DNA from: Montifringilla adamsi
Taxonomy: Eukaryota > Chordata > Aves > Passeriformes > Passeridae
Direction of reading: 5' to 3'
Assembly (NCBI GenBank): GCA_017590115.1
Contig: JAGGNK010007448.1
Location: forward strand, 9,464,815 to 9,528,814
DNA length: 64,000 bases
Below are positions 1-12,384 of this stretch, piece after piece. The position numbers and the translations under genes were made by a program. Every line of letters starts with the position of its first letter. Position 1 is the stretch's first letter. Below the pieces are notes generated by a model. That model worked only from the letters and a program-made list of their open reading frames with translations, did no database searches and was not told where the DNA came from.

Positions 1-134
1 ACACCGTTTTTTCCTTTGTAACCTCTGCGTTTTGCATGGCAGGAGGGAAGCGGGGCAATGTGGACACGTTTTTCTTCAGCATCCCTGCACAGTGTTTTGT
101 CTCACTGAAGCTCCCTGTGTTTGGTTCTTTTGAG

Positions 135-253
135 GGGCCCTGGATCACATAACTGTGGTGACAAAAGATGGGAAGTTTCCGCTGAACCAGCTGGGGCAGA
201 TCTCACAGAAGTCACCTCAGCTCATGATAGTGAACATGACCAGTTTTCCAGAG
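135..253 (+). CDS. MRRF: MRRF coding exon (first in window)
   Basis: Follows acceptor TTTTGAG at 128-134 and ends before GTGAGG. It opens with two bases of a split Gly codon, then ALDHITVVTKDGKFPLN through IVNMTSFPE (39 whole codons), the RRF core. Confidence 0.93.
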
Positions 254-3200
254 GTGAGGACACACTGGCAGGGGAGATAATTGCCACGGGAACAAACAGG
301 TCGATGCTGAGCAAAGGAGCATTTAGAGAGAATCAGTCAGACGTGGCAGGGCTGCGGGCTGGGGCTGGGCTGTGTCACTTGGAGCTGACACAGAGCAGAA
401 GGGGCATTTTGCTGCTGACAGCAGCTCCCAGAGCAGCTCACCTGCAGCAGCACAGGGTCAGAGGAGAGTTACTGAGTGCTGTGGTTGCTCTCAGGGTTGC
501 ATCCAAGGAGTGCCAGAGTTACAAGGGTTTGCTTTGCAGGCGCTTTCCCTCAGTTGGATCTGTAAAAGAACACCAAGCACCGTGGACCAGATCCCTAGAT
601 TCACTGTGCCCTTCCAGCCCTCCCCATTTCCCATGCATTTATGAGAAGTCTGAGCACACACACTCACCTGAACTGCACACATGGCTGCAGTGCTGTATCA
701 GCCCTCTTGTTTTTGTTTCAGCTCCTTGTCAAGACGTGGCCATGCACAGAGCCAGACGTGTAGTTGGAATTTGTGCTGGGGACTTCATCAGACACCTCTG
801 AAACTTGCTTATGTATTACCAGGGCTGCTGCTATCCCTGAGAGTTCATGAGAGGAGCCTGTGACCTTCTGAACAGCTTCCCAGGTGGGGCTGAGCTGGCT
901 CATGCTGAGTGCTGTCACAGAGCTCGACTTGGGCACTGCTGGGCTTGGCAGCTCCTCCCTTGGCAGAGCCCGAATTAGGGGCTCTGGTTTATCTTCTGTG
1001 AGAGACAAGTTCTTTTCATTTTCTGCAGGAGCCTTAGGCCTGCCCCTGAACGAGGCAGGAAATCCAAATCCCAGCTGAGCTCAGCCCAAGCCCTGGTGGT
1101 GGCCTGCAGCAGGTCCCAGAGCCGGGCACGGGGCAGCACAAGGTTAACAACTCCTCCTGCTCCAGGGCTGGAGCTGTGCCAGGGCTTATCTCTATTTATT
1201 TTGCAAAGGCTTTCCCCAATTAATTAAGTCAGCAAAGTCTCAGAGGAGGTCAGTGCAAGGCACTTGATGCCTAAATGTTTCTTAGAGGGTATAAAGGCCC
1301 TGAGGAACAGAGGCCCCTCATCAGCGAGGTCCTGCGGCGTGTCAGTGCTGAGAGGGCCAGGGAAGTCCCTCCATGGCTTATCCCGTGTCCAGGCAGGAGC
1401 TCAGCCTGAGAAATGGGCATGTGAGAAATTAGATATCCTCTAGATAGCATTGCCCACGTTTGCTTTCTATGCTAAAGCAGCACTTGAACATTTCTCTCAG
1501 TACAGTTGCTTTGTACCCACACCTGTTTTGTGATAGATTGGACTAAAACCATTAGAGACACGATCACTTGATGTCATTATTTACAGCATACAGTCAGTAG
1601 TTCATGACACTGAGAAGCAAATAAAATTGCCTGAAGAGTCTGAGAAATAAAATAATCATAGAAGAGGACTTGCAGAGCCAAAGTCTTCCCAAGAGTTATA
1701 AAACCAAACAGTGGGTTTTTTAATGGTTATTTTTTCACAGGCTACAAGGGGATGGAGGCAATAGTGCAATATTTTCCCTTCTCTCATTACTTTCCTCTTC
1801 TTCTATCTCCTCCAATATCTATGTTAAACAACACAGTTCTTACTGAGTATTTCTTTCCTGCAGAGCAGGCACTGTCCATGGAATAACACATTGACATTCC
1901 TAATGTGCTGAGATCATTTTGGTTGCATTCTCTCTGCCCTTGTAGTTTCAGGGGACAGCAGTTGTCTCCTGCAGAACACCAGCAGAGCATTCATTTCATT
2001 CAGTGATGTCACACATGAGGGACCTGAACAAATCTGCAGAGCTTCAGTTTGTGCCTCAGTTGGCAAAAGCTGAGCTTTATAAATACAGTCTGAGCTACAT
2101 AAATACTGCAGCAGCCCGGAGCTAAAGTTAATGATGGCAAAGAGTATCAGAAATAGCATCATGCCTGGTAGGAAATGAGTGCCACAGGAAAAAAATTCCT
2201 GGGGCTTGTCAGAGTCAAGAATGAAGTGACCTGGCAGAGCCCTGTGGGTGTTCTTGGCCAAACTCTGCTTTAACCCCAAAGCCTGGCACTCTGTAGAGGT
2301 GCACTCCCACCTTGTGCTGGGGGTGGAGCCTTGGAATCACCTTGCAGTCACCAAGCAAACCTGCCAGCCCACCTTCCAAACGCAGCAGAGTGCCAGCCAG
2401 CTGCAGGGGAGTTTGGAGAAGTTAATCCTCAGTTATGAGCTGTAAAATAAACAGAGCTGGGCACGAGCGCTGGTTCTCAGCCATCTGCTACTGCCCTTCT
2501 GTCCTGTGGTCAGCTTGTGGTGCTGAAGTGGTTAAGTTCGTTAGGGTTTCAAAACTGGCACTGGGTGATTTCTAGGGAGAAACACTCAACTGGAATTTTT
2601 AAATGCTCAGAATCTTTCATCTCCTTTGCCACAGTCGGGCCCTGCCTTGGGAATTTATTGCGGTTTCACTCTGCGTTGCCTCAAACCATTCAAACGGTTT
2701 CAAAGAAGCCAAAGAGTTTTCTTTTGTTGTTGCTTCCCTTCCCCTCTCCTCCCAGCGTGCCCCCCTACCCCAATCCGGAGTTCCCCATTCGGTTTGATCA
2801 AAGCTCTCTGCACCAATGTAACTTCCTGATCTCACTGGTAACACAAGTAAATGTTTCCATGTTCCGTGGAGATGGATTGCCAACTATTGACAGAGCTCTG
2901 GCATATGGGAATGATTATTTCCTAATTCCCTTTACCTTTTGATCTGTTTTACAGAGCACAGCTGCAGCTGCAAAGGCCATAAGGGAGAGTGGCATGAACC
3001 TGAACCCAGAGGTGGACGGGACGGTGATCCGGGTGCCAGTTCCCAAGTGAGTACCATGCCCGAGCCCTGCATCCTGCAGGATAACACAGAGCCCTGCAGT
3101 GAGTGCCCTTCAGAGGGTAAACATGCAGGATTGCTGCGTATCCCCATGCAGCTGCTTTCCAAAGAGCTGTAGTTCGGGTTCAGGGAAAAAATCTGAGCCC

Positions 3201-6200
3201 TCAGGAGGGTCTTGTGAAACCTCTTGGGAATGTCTGAGCTCTGTCACCACATCTTGGTATCTGATGATTGATCTTATTTTTCATCTTCCCTCTGCAGAAG
3301 AAACTTGGTCCTGGCTGGCTGCAGCACTTTGAAAGAGAGAGCCAAAAGCTTTTGAAACTGTATTGCTTAAATCCAGGGGCTGATTCTTTGCTGCTCTGCT
3401 CTAAATTCCTGCAATTGCACCAGCACAGAACAGTGGTGTTGAAGCAGTGATGTTAGGGGAGAGTAGCACCTTGCTGCAGAGAACACTCAAAGGAACTGAT
3501 GAAAGTGAGGGGAAGGAGATTTATAGCTTTGGCAAAAAATCTGCTCACTCTTTTGTGTAATACGCAGTGTGTAACTGGTGGCTGTATGGAAAATCAGGTG
3601 TGGGGCTGGAAAAACAGGTTGTCTCTGGGCAAGGGCTGGGCATCACTTCCCTCACCCAACACAGACCTTGAACGAGGCAGGAGGTGCTGCTGCATCCATG
3701 CTTCAGTTTGGATCAGGAGAAGTGATCCTGGCTCTGCCTGGAAATGGGGCTCCACTCAGATGAAATGAGAAATCTCCCAGCAGCTCCACCCGCTGACACA
3801 CACAGAGCCTGGCACAGCCCTGGGTGGCACAAGCAAAATTCATCAGTTCCTGCGGGTGCTCAGACCTTATGGAGCATCTGAACACCTGGGCAGGTGTGGC
3901 TGGGCATGGTTTCAACCATGGTAAAGACAAGCAGCTCCCACACAGGGCATGCACAAACCCCTTGCACAAGCAGGTGACTTCTTGGTAGAGATGAACCAGG
4001 TATTTCTTGTGCTGTAAATCTCCTTTAAACATTCTGTGGAATTTTACCCAGCATTTTGATCAGTCTAATTGCAGCTTTCCGTTGCTGTTGGTGAGAGGCA
4101 ATGACATTATCATTCTATTTGCTGATTTTCCTTCCCTGTGCTCCCTGCCCTTCCCCCATTCCTCAGGAGAGGAGGCAGAGGAGGAGGAGGGCACCATTAT
4201 CTTTGTAATTGCTGAGGCCCCCGGGTTGCTGCACAGTGGTTTGATTGTTAATGGGCACTTGGGTCATCCTTGAATAGGAATTGCAGGGGAGGAAACTCCA
4301 AAACTGCAAATCCCGAGCTTTAACAAAATACTGTGTTTTTAAACAAATGTGTGCGGTCTGTCACTATCTTCTGTGGTGCTGCAGAGCAAAACCAGGGCTT
4401 CTCTTCCCAGGGAAGCTCCTGTGTTCCCCTCCTGTGTCAGGCTTGCAGCTCTTGGTCCCTTCCTGGCTGCTGGGGAGCCTGGCAAGTCCTGAGTTAAGGA
4501 TTTTGGGAGCTGTGCCCATGGATCTGCCCTCACTGGCACTCCAGTCCCCTCTGCTCTCTAGCTCCATGTCTGGGGCTGTGGGAGTTTCAGCCACTTACCA
4601 CAAAGACAAACACTTCCAGCCTTTTAAAACTCCCTAATGAAAAAGGCAGGGCAAAGATAATTATATTCCTCATTTAGTTTTTAAATTTTTTTTTTAAGTT
4701 TTACATTATTTCCAGCAGTTCATGAAAGAATATATGACAGAGATGCAGTGAAATTGCAAAATTACATCAGGTGTGCAAAATAAGCAACAAATCAGAGATG
4801 AAAAGACAATATTAATATTGGTTCTGCAGACTTTGGTTCTTTCATGAAAGGAGGCACAGTAAAAATGAAACCAAATCCAAATTGTCCTTATCTGTCATTA
4901 TAACACTCCTCAGTGTGACCTATCAGCTGGACACACATGTGCCATATTTTGCCTTGTGCAGGCCCAGCTGTGCTCCAGAATGTTTCAGCAGAGCATTAAA
5001 ACATGGAGTTTGCTTTTCAGTATTTATTCTATCAGTTTAGTTTTTGCAATGCAGTTTTAACAGAAAAAATACACTCGTGTGGTTGGTGTTTACTTCTGCT
5101 GCCTGCCAGGATCCCTCTGCTCCCCAAGGCATTCTCCTGTTTGTGTGGCTAGCACTGCACAGGCAATATTTATTTGTATAAAAAGTAGCCTCTGAGGGTT
5201 TAAAAATAAAAATTAAAAAAAAAAAAAAAGGGAAAAAAAAAAGAAAGAACGCCATCCATGGGAACATTTGTATTGGTTGATCTCTTGGCCAAATTTGACC
5301 TGACCTTGTGTCTTTTATGGTATTGCCTCATTTTTAGATTCATCTTTTTTGGACCTATTGTGTTACACTGGATATTGTTTGTAAATCAGTAATATTTTTA
5401 CACATGCTTTACTGAAAGCCAGATGACTCATTTGAAAGTTTAATGACTCATTGTGAGCCTTTTTTTCCCTTTGCCCTTTAAGAAATAAGCAAGGATACCT
5501 ACTATGGGGAGAAAAGACCAAAAGATTTCACTTGGAAACACCCCAAAGCTGTTCTGAGCTGCTCCTGCTCATCATCAGGAGCCTCTCGCCTGTTTTATTG
5601 AGCAATAAATGTTGCAGCCCGTGTTTATCTGCAATTATGAATGCAGAGTGTTTAGTTTAGCCCACTTGCCTTTAACTGATCCCTGTCCTTCACAGGAAAT
5701 TCCTGGCGTTGGAGGCACAGGAACCACTCTTGCCCAGAGAAATGTCTTGTGTTGAGCTGAGCTGGGTTGTCCTCTCTAAGGGTCTGCTCTGGGGTGGGAC
5801 CTCGAGGGCTGCAGTGCTGGAGGAGGCAGAAAAAAATATATTCCTCAGGAAAAAAAAAAAAAAAAAAAAAAGTGACCCCCCTGCCATGTCAGTCAGCAGG
5901 TTTGCCCTGGGCCAGGCAGGACAAGGCTGTCCCCAGGGGAATGGCAGGGACTGACCCTGCTGCTCCATGGCAGCTGGGTGGGAGCTTGTCCTCATTCCCC
6001 ATCTGACCCCCTTTCCCCAAGTTCAGTTCACACTTTGTTTTGGCTTTAAGAAGGGGTAGGGACGATGGTTACTAGACAGAAAAGAAAACATACCTAAGAA
6101 CAGCTTAAAAGTCCCAGATCTGGGGGCAGGATTAAAACAACTGTCCTTAGAAACCTGGGGCCTGGCTCGTGTTGATGGATTCCTTAACCAGAAACAGCAT

Positions 6201-9200
6201 CTGCTTGGAAAAGTGTCTGTTTCTGGCATTATTGGTAGCATTGCTGAGAATTTACACACAGTCTGGCTGGAACATAAAACCCGCTGAGAAACTCCCCGGC
6301 GCTGCGCGGTGATAAAAAGAAATTGGTGTTAATAAAGACAGACAAGGAGGCATGAAAGCTGTGACCCCGTGCCAAGAAGCAGAGGAAATCTGGCAGTGCT
6401 GCATAAACAAAAACATTTCCTTCAAGGCTCGGCAGCCCCGGGCAGGCGAGCGATACCCTGGGCACAGCCCGGAGCTCCCACAGCCCAGCGGCCCCCGGCT
6501 GCTGCTCCCTCCCTGCAGGAGGGGATGGCAGAGATTCCCAGCTCCTTCCCTGCCAGCAGGGGATGGCAGAGATTCCCAGCTCCCTCCTGCAGGCTGAGCA
6601 GCCAGCATTGACTCCCTGCTTCCCCCAAAAAGCTGCCTGGGAAGGTGCTGTGCCTGTGAGCTGGCACTGGGCGTTCCGCGTGTGCCAGGGCTCTGCCAGG
6701 GGAGGTTGGATGTGAGAAGCCCCAAAGCATCAGTGCTGGGGTGCAGGGGAAGCACAGGGATCCCTGCTCCCTCCTGGTCAGCCTGTGCTGGCCAGAAGCC
6801 TCCTGCCACATGTGGTGGGTTAGGCTGGAGCTCAGGGAAAGGCTCTTCCCCCAGAGCTCCCCAGGGAACGGGCACAGCCCCAGGGCTGCTGGAGCTCCAG
6901 GAGTGCTTGGACAACTCTCTCAGGATCTGGGTGGGATTTGGAGGCTATCCTGTGCAGGGCCAGGAGTTGGGCTCTTCCAGCTCAGGGTTTTCTGAGATTC
7001 CATGTGACATTCCCTGGCCAGCTCCCTCCACAGGGAGGGGACAGGCCGGGGTGCCCAGGCTGGCTTGGCTCTCTGGGTCTGCCAGCTTTCCTGGCCATCC
7101 CAAATTCCTTTAAACACCAACTGCTTCTGGGAAACCTCTTCCCTCTGGCACTGTGCAGTGGGGATGGCTGCCAGAAACCTGGCTGTGGGGCCGGGCTGAG
7201 GGTCCAGCTGTGCCCCCAGAGCCCCCCGTAACCCGCACCCGCTGAGGGGCAGAGCCCAGGCACTCTCACCCCACGTTTCCTGAGCTCTCTGTGGAAAGAG
7301 TCCTAGCCCCAGGGTTTTAGTGAGCCAGGCTGCTGCAGCCAATTTCTAAATACTCCTGTGAAATGTTTATTTTGCAGTATCACCCCCACGCATTCTCCTG
7401 CTAGTGAGTCTCAGGGATTGCACCGGGGATTTTCCTTCTCCAGGCGGTCTGGAAACTCCAAGAGCTATGAAAATAATTAAAATATTAATGTTAAGCACTA
7501 GCAATTGACAGTGGTCAGCTGTGGGTGCTGGAGCATGACCCGAGCTGAGGGGCACATCAGCCATTCCTGAGCCTTTCTGATGGCCAGACCCCCTCATCAC
7601 CAGTTTTTAGTTTGGGATAGAAAGTTGAACATTTTTTTGGTGACACCACAGCAGAAACTGGCCCCACATCAGGGGGAGGGCTCACCAGAAGTTCTCCTGG
7701 TCTGAGTTACCTGTGGCTTACCACGTCCAGCAGCATCCTCTTGTCAACCCAGGTGTTCATGTCATCTTGGTGGGAAATCCTGGTGAGCTGGGATAAGATT
7801 GAGTGAAAGAGAAGCTCATTAGCTTCCAGGTACATAATTCAGGCTCTTCAGCTGCAGGGAGGCAAACCCGAGTTTCAGGAGCAGACATTTCCTCCTGGCT
7901 TTGCAGTTTTGTGCTTTTTAGGATGACACTTTTCGCTTGATCTTTCGAGTCTGGAGCTGGATTTTTCCTCTTTCCCACACATGCTTTGGCAGCAGGAAGT
8001 AAGGAAAGTCTGAACATTTCAAGATGACTTTCAGGCACTGCAGCAAGAACTAAAAAGCAAGATTCAGTCCAAGATCCCCAGCTTAGGGCTGAGCTGGAAA
8101 TTTTCCATTCTAGGTTCAAGGCTGCTTCTTTGGAATGCTGTGCAGAGCTGGCAGATGTTCTCAGGTGGACCAAAGCAGAATAAAAACGTGTCCTGAGCTG
8201 TTCAGTCCCTCTGCCCTGAGGCAGTGTCTCCACACAGAGCCAGCTCCATCTAAAACCAGCAGCTTTTGTGTGTCCCTGAGCAGGGCAGCACCAGTTGGAG
8301 AGGATCACTCATTTACCCAGAGTCCTGCACAGAAAATAAATCTGGCTGTGCTACACATGACACTGCTTTTCCTTTCGGTGTTTTTCCTCTCCTCTCCCTC
8401 CCAGGGTCACGAGGGAGCACAGGGAGAGCCTGGCCAAGCTGGCCAAGCAGTCCACCAACAAGTCCAAAGAGGCCCTGAGAAAGGTGAGGAGCAAAAGCAT
8501 CACCCAAATAAAGAAGTCCAAGAGCAAAGTGTCAGAAGATACCATCTGGCTGCTAGAAAAGCAGGTAATTTTTCTTTCCTTCTGCCATATTTTGGTGTCC
8601 CACAGCTCAGTGGTTTGTCCCAGCCCTTGCTGACAAATCCTCAGCACTGAGAACCCAGTGGGGCAATGGACAGCCCTGGGCTGGATTTCTGGAGCTGGCA
8701 ATGACATTTGTATCTGCTTTTTCTTTGTGAGGTTTGGGGCTTCAGTCTCAAAGCCAGATTTAGGCTATGAGCCATTGTAAGCTGACACAAGGAAAAAGAA
8801 TTCCCCAAAAGCTTTCGTACTGTGAGGAATTGTTGCACCAACCAGCAGCATTTAGGGAGCAAAACAATCCATGGCCATGGCTGTACCACCACTTTTGCCA
8901 TGCCTGCCCACTGCAAATGTGTTAATGAGCATTGCTCCAGTTGCTATTAATGAAAAGGCTTGCAAGATTATCTCTGTTCTGAGTTTTTGGCTCCAGTTCA
9001 GGAAAATACTTAAGCACATGCCTAATTCCCTAAGAGCAGATGTCACTAAAGTCAATTACTTGGGCATAAACTGAGGCTCAAGCCTAAGTGTTCTGCTGAA
9101 TTGATGCCTCTGAAGGCAGGCCATTACTTCTTAGCTGTTTGTTTATTAGCAGCTAAAGTTAGATACATTGCAAATGCTCTGGGACAGTTCTGTGTGTGCT

Positions 9201-10034
9201 CACAAAAATAAACATCGATATACAGAGCGTTTGTGCAAGCAGGAAAAATGGCCATGCCATTGTAACCAAACCCTGCTGGGAAGCCTCTCTCCCAGAGCAC
9301 ACAGATGTCTTCTGCACTGGTGGAGGTAACATCTCCAGTGGAATTCTTTTCTTGTACCCAGATTTTCCATTATGAGCAAAGGTCACTGTCAGACCTTGCA
9401 GACAAGCAGATCTTGATCCCATGGATCCCGTGCATGACACGCGGTGTGCCCCAGACTTTACCTGCCTGTTTTCATCCCTTTTGCACACTGGCCATGTCCA
9501 TCTCTTGTTACCAAGAGAGCTGATCCCTGGGCAGGGCTTGAGCAATCACCACTTTATTTCTTTTTACAAGAGATGAACAGATTGTTACGTGATGTGTGAA
9601 CTGGCACTGACTCTACCTGCAGTGCCAGCAGAGGTAGCAGCCCCTCTTCCCTGGTGCCAGCACCAGCAGTTCTGTCTCTGCCCTGAGGCTCTCTGTTAAA
9701 CCTGACCAAGCCACTTGTGCAGCTCAGCCAGGAGTTTGTGTGGGCCTCTCTTTTCAGTCCCTGCTCTCACACCCTGGCACAGATTCCCTGAGGGCTGGTG
9801 GGAACAAATCCCCAGGAAGAGCCAGTTATTGCCCCAGCACCACTGGGGTTCTGCTGGCACCTGAAGCTTTGTTCCACAGGGTGGTTTGGTCGCTCCTTTC
9901 CCTTTAAACTGTGGCATCACCTCACATCAGCTCTGATTTGTACTGTCTTGCCACAGATCCAGCAAATGGCAGATGAGGCTGCTGCAGAGATGGACAAGCT
10001 GCTGGCGGCAAAGACCAAGGAGCTGCTTGGATAA
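135..10034 (+). CDS. MRRF: Mitochondrial ribosome recycling factor, 3' part (four last coding exons)
   Basis: MRRF splits post-termination ribosomes in the mitochondrial matrix together with the mitochondrial EF-G2. Coding exons are 135-253, 2955-3046, 8405-8564 and 9957-10034, all with GT-AG introns and phases that close. They give about 148 C-terminal residues of a protein of about 262 aa in human. Visible RRF signatures are QISQKSPQLMIVNM, KAIRESGMNLNPEVDGT, IRVPVPK|VTREHRE (across a splice), the LRKVR arginine segment of the tRNA-like helical domain, and the C-terminal KTKELLG before TAA. The mitochondrial targeting region and the start lie upstream of the window. Exon order and identity are certain; nothing looks broken. 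Confidence 0.96.
254..2954 (+). other. MRRF: MRRF intron
   Basis: Intron with no coding signal of its own. An AT-rich patch at about 1175-1250 contains a GATA-like CTTATCT, a MEF2-like CTATTTATTT and an ATTAATTAAG core beside TCAGCA, so it is a weak enhancer candidate. Confidence 0.8.
2955..3046 (+). CDS. MRRF: MRRF coding exon
   Basis: Acceptor TTTTACAG, donor GTGAGT. Encodes STAAAAKAIRESGMNLN through RVPVP (30 codons) and the first two bases of Lys. The conserved RESGMNLNPE motif fixes the identity. Confidence 0.95.
5405..5460. promoter_or_regulatory. Paired AP-1 motifs (candidate enhancer element)
   Basis: Two perfect TGACTCA heptamers at 5424-5430 and 5444-5450, spaced 20 bp start to start (about two helical turns), in an AT-rich intronic block. 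Motif evidence only. Confidence 0.35.
5850..5871. repeat. Poly(A) tract, 22 A
   Basis: Uninterrupted A22 in the MRRF intron. I see no retroposed gene upstream of it and no clear target-site duplication. Confidence 0.9.
6521..6596. repeat. 38-bp tandem duplication
   Basis: GGGGATGGCAGAGATTCCCA starts at 6521 and again at 6559; the two copies differ only toward their ends. Intronic minisatellite-like duplication. Confidence 0.8.
6812..7005 (+). mobile_element. CR1 LINE 3' fragment
   Basis: Matches the avian CR1 3' end in order: the GAAAGGCTCTTCCCCCAGAG segment, a GCTTGGACAACTCTCTCAGG segment, CAGGGCCAGGAGTTGG, and a decayed CTGAGATTCCATG terminus. It is non-coding, diverged and 5'-truncated, and sits in the MRRF intron. 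Confidence 0.75.
8405..8564 (+). CDS. MRRF: MRRF coding exon
   Basis: Acceptor CTCCCAG, donor GTAATT. Completes the split Lys and encodes 53 codons from VTREHRESLAKLAKQ to TIWLLEKQ: the long basic helices of domain I, with LRKVRSKSI. Confidence 0.96.
8565..9956 (+). other. MRRF: MRRF last intron
   Basis: GT-AG intron; I see no further gene, repeat family or RNA gene in it. Confidence 0.75.
9957..10034 (+). CDS. MRRF: MRRF terminal coding exon
   Basis: Acceptor TTGCCACAG. Encodes IQQMADEAAAEMDKLL and the terminal KTKELLG, then TAA at 10032-10034. Confidence 0.96.
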   Translation: MQQMADEAAAEMDKLLAAKTKELLG

Positions 10035-10240
10035 ACACCATCCCAGTGCCACAGTGCCCCTGGAGCAGGAATGCCACAGCCCCAGCAGCTACCCCTGCCC
10101 GGGGCCAGCAGCCTCAGGGGTGGGCAGGGGCAGCCTTGGCTGCTCCCACTGCCTGCCCTGGGGTCTGCTGGAGGGAGGGGGGAGCTCTCCTCGCTGTCCT
10201 TTATCCAGGTGGGAACAGAAGTGGATGAGCTGAGATTGAA

Positions 10241-10246
10241 AATAAA
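10241..10246 (+). terminator. MRRF: MRRF proximal poly(A) signal AATAAA
   Basis: Canonical hexamer about 205 bases after the stop codon; possible alternative 3' end. Confidence 0.5.
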
Positions 10247-10410
10247 ATATCAAGAAGGAGAACTGGAAACTGCTGGAGGCACAGAGGAAGGACTGCCCTG
10301 CTCACTTTGTGCCCCATCTTTGCCCCACGCCTTCAGCCCCCTGGAGCCAGGCCAGGCACGAGAGGAACCTGCCCGTCCTGCTGCAAACCTCAGCATTTAT
10401 TTCTGCTGGA

Positions 10411-10416
10411 AATAAA
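10411..10416 (+). terminator. MRRF: MRRF distal poly(A) signal AATAAA
   Basis: Canonical hexamer about 375 bases after the stop codon with a G/T-rich downstream element. Confidence 0.65.
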
Positions 10417-11066
10417 GTCAAAATGAGGTGTGGAGCAGCAGCCTCGTGACAGCCAGGTGCTGGCTGGTGTGTTCCCAAGCAAGCATTTGCCCCTTGCCAT
10501 GGCAGCGGGGTGGGCAGGGACTCTGTGGGGAGAGAACTGAAACCAGTGCTGTCAGCACAGCTGCTTTAGCCAGGACTGAGAAGACCTAAAGCCAAGACAG
10601 GAACTTCCCAAAAGCAGCATCTGCCTCCCCAGCCTGTGAGTCTCTGGCACCACAGCTGAGGGGCTGGAGGAGGTGCAAGCAGAGCAGGTCCTGAGCTCAT
10701 GACACAGCTCAGCTCCTCAGAGTGAGCAGGTACTTCCAGGGCAGCAGGAGGCAGTGGCAGGAAGGTGGTGGCAGCCCCAGCCCTGCTCCCAAGGCATTTG
10801 GGTTCAAAGAGCACCAAGTGCTCTGCACTCCTTAAATAAACAACTCCCCAAAAGTTAGTTTGTGTGCCACGGGGAGGGGGAGGAGGATGAAGGATTTGCT
10901 CTGCTAGGGCCCCACATGTCAACAATTTCTCTGCTTTGTGTATTTTGGCCAAAGCCCTTACCATGATAAATGAATAAAGGAAGATGGCGAGCCCAGGGCG
11001 GTTCCACAGCTCGGGAAATTGCTTTCAGCCGATTACTGGATTTCTTTTGACATTTATCAACTGGGC

Positions 11067-11088
11067 TTTTTTTTTTTTTTTTTTTTTT
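11067..11088. repeat. Poly(T) tract, 22 T
   Basis: Uninterrupted T22 in the MRRF-PTGS1 intergenic region, directly after the AT-rich block at 10960-11065. Confidence 0.9.
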
Positions 11089-12384
11089 GCCATTGTTGCA
11101 GCCTCAGCATCCCCACAGCAGCCTGGGCTGGAAGGGTTTCCCTGATACCTGCCCAGGAGCAGCAGCAGCTGGGCTGGGAGCCCCACAAAGCCAGGGCAGG
11201 TGGGGAGCTGCTGCTGCTCCTGGAGCCTTCTCCAGCCTCTCCCCATTCTCTAAGCCCTTGGGGTGGTGGCAGTGGGCTGCTGGAGGCAGGCCGTGGAGCT
11301 ACAGGGGGTCATGCACATGGGAATTTCCCAAATATTTAGCACTACACGAGGAATAAAACCTGTGGTAAACTACCCTGGTGCTGGGCTGGGGGCAGAGCTG
11401 CCTGGATGGTTGGGAGCCCATTCACCTGTGTCCCCCTCTCAGCCCCGTGCCCTGCATCAGCCAGGAGCAGCCACAGGGCCCACAGAAACTGCTCTCAGCC
11501 CTGGTACCACCAAAGCAGGGCAGATAGGACATGAACCCAGAGAGCTGTGCCCCCACTGTCCATCCTGCTCCCTGCAGGACAAGCATTAAAAAAGCACAGC
11601 CCCAGCACCCCCTAGTCACCCAGGAAAAGAGAGGATGGGCACTCACCACTGGCTGGCTCACAGGGTGGCCCTGGAGAGGTCCCACTTTCCCTTTACAGCA
11701 CAAATCATCTGCTGCTCCACACCAGGAGCTGCAGCACAAAGTCTGCCTGCTCCAAACACTCCTCCACTGGCACCAGCAGGAGCCTCTCACTTGGTTCCAG
11801 CCTGGATTGCACCCAGAGCTGATAAGAAGCTGCAGCTGATGCTGTTGGCGGGTGGGAAAGGAGCTCCAGCTGTGCCAAATAACCCAGGAGGGGAAGGGAC
11901 GTGGGCCAGAAAGCAGCTGGGCTGCTTTAAAGTGGGTCGGTGTCAGTGATGCCATATCAGCCACCAAACGGTTTGGCCTTGGCAGGGCAGAGGGTGAGGG
12001 AGGGCCGTGGCCAGACGCCCTGCTGTGCCCTGGGCTGTCCCCACCCCTCTGCCCTGGCAGGGACCCCTCTGCTAACAGCACCTGCCAGCCTGGGGCGCTG
12101 GCAGAGTCCCACCTGATGGGCACTGCTGTGGCCTGGAGGAGTGGGGGTCCCCTGGGGGTCACAGTCCCAACATCCCTGTGCCCACCCCTGTGCCCATCCC
12201 TGCTCAGGACAGACCTGTGCCTTTCCCAGGCTGCCCAAAGCCCCTCTCAGCTCCACCAGGATGTTCCAATGCTCCAAGCAGCTGGCCAACACCGGGGCAG
12301 GCACCGGGCTGCCGCCAGCCGCCGGACCGAGCCCGCTGCCGCAGGGACACGCGGAACGGGGGCGAAGGCAAGGAAAAACTCCGA

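Larger units (their letters stand above)
3047..8404 (+). other. MRRF: MRRF long intron
   Basis: Holds a CR1 fragment (6812-7005), a 38-bp tandem duplication (6521-6596), A-rich tracts (around 5215-5242 and 5850-5871) and two spaced TGACTCA sites (5424-5450). No exon could be supported inside it. Confidence 0.8.
10035..10435 (+). other. MRRF: MRRF 3' UTR with two poly(A) signals
   Basis: From the stop codon to about 20 bases past the second AATAAA. The signals are at 10241-10246 and 10411-10416; a GT-rich stretch follows the second, which favours it as the main site. The exact cleavage point is inferred. Confidence 0.7.

Noticed and set aside
121..801. 226-codon open frame at the left end
   Set aside because: It overlaps the real MRRF exon (135-253) in a different reading frame and then runs into intron. 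The correct frame ends at the donor at 254.
5850..5871. Poly(A) tail of a processed pseudogene
   Set aside because: No gene-like sequence precedes it and no target-site duplication is visible; treated as a simple A tract.
6252..6914. 220-codon minus-strand open frame
   Set aside because: Overlaps a 38-bp tandem repeat and a CR1 fragment in an MRRF intron; no domain and no splice support.
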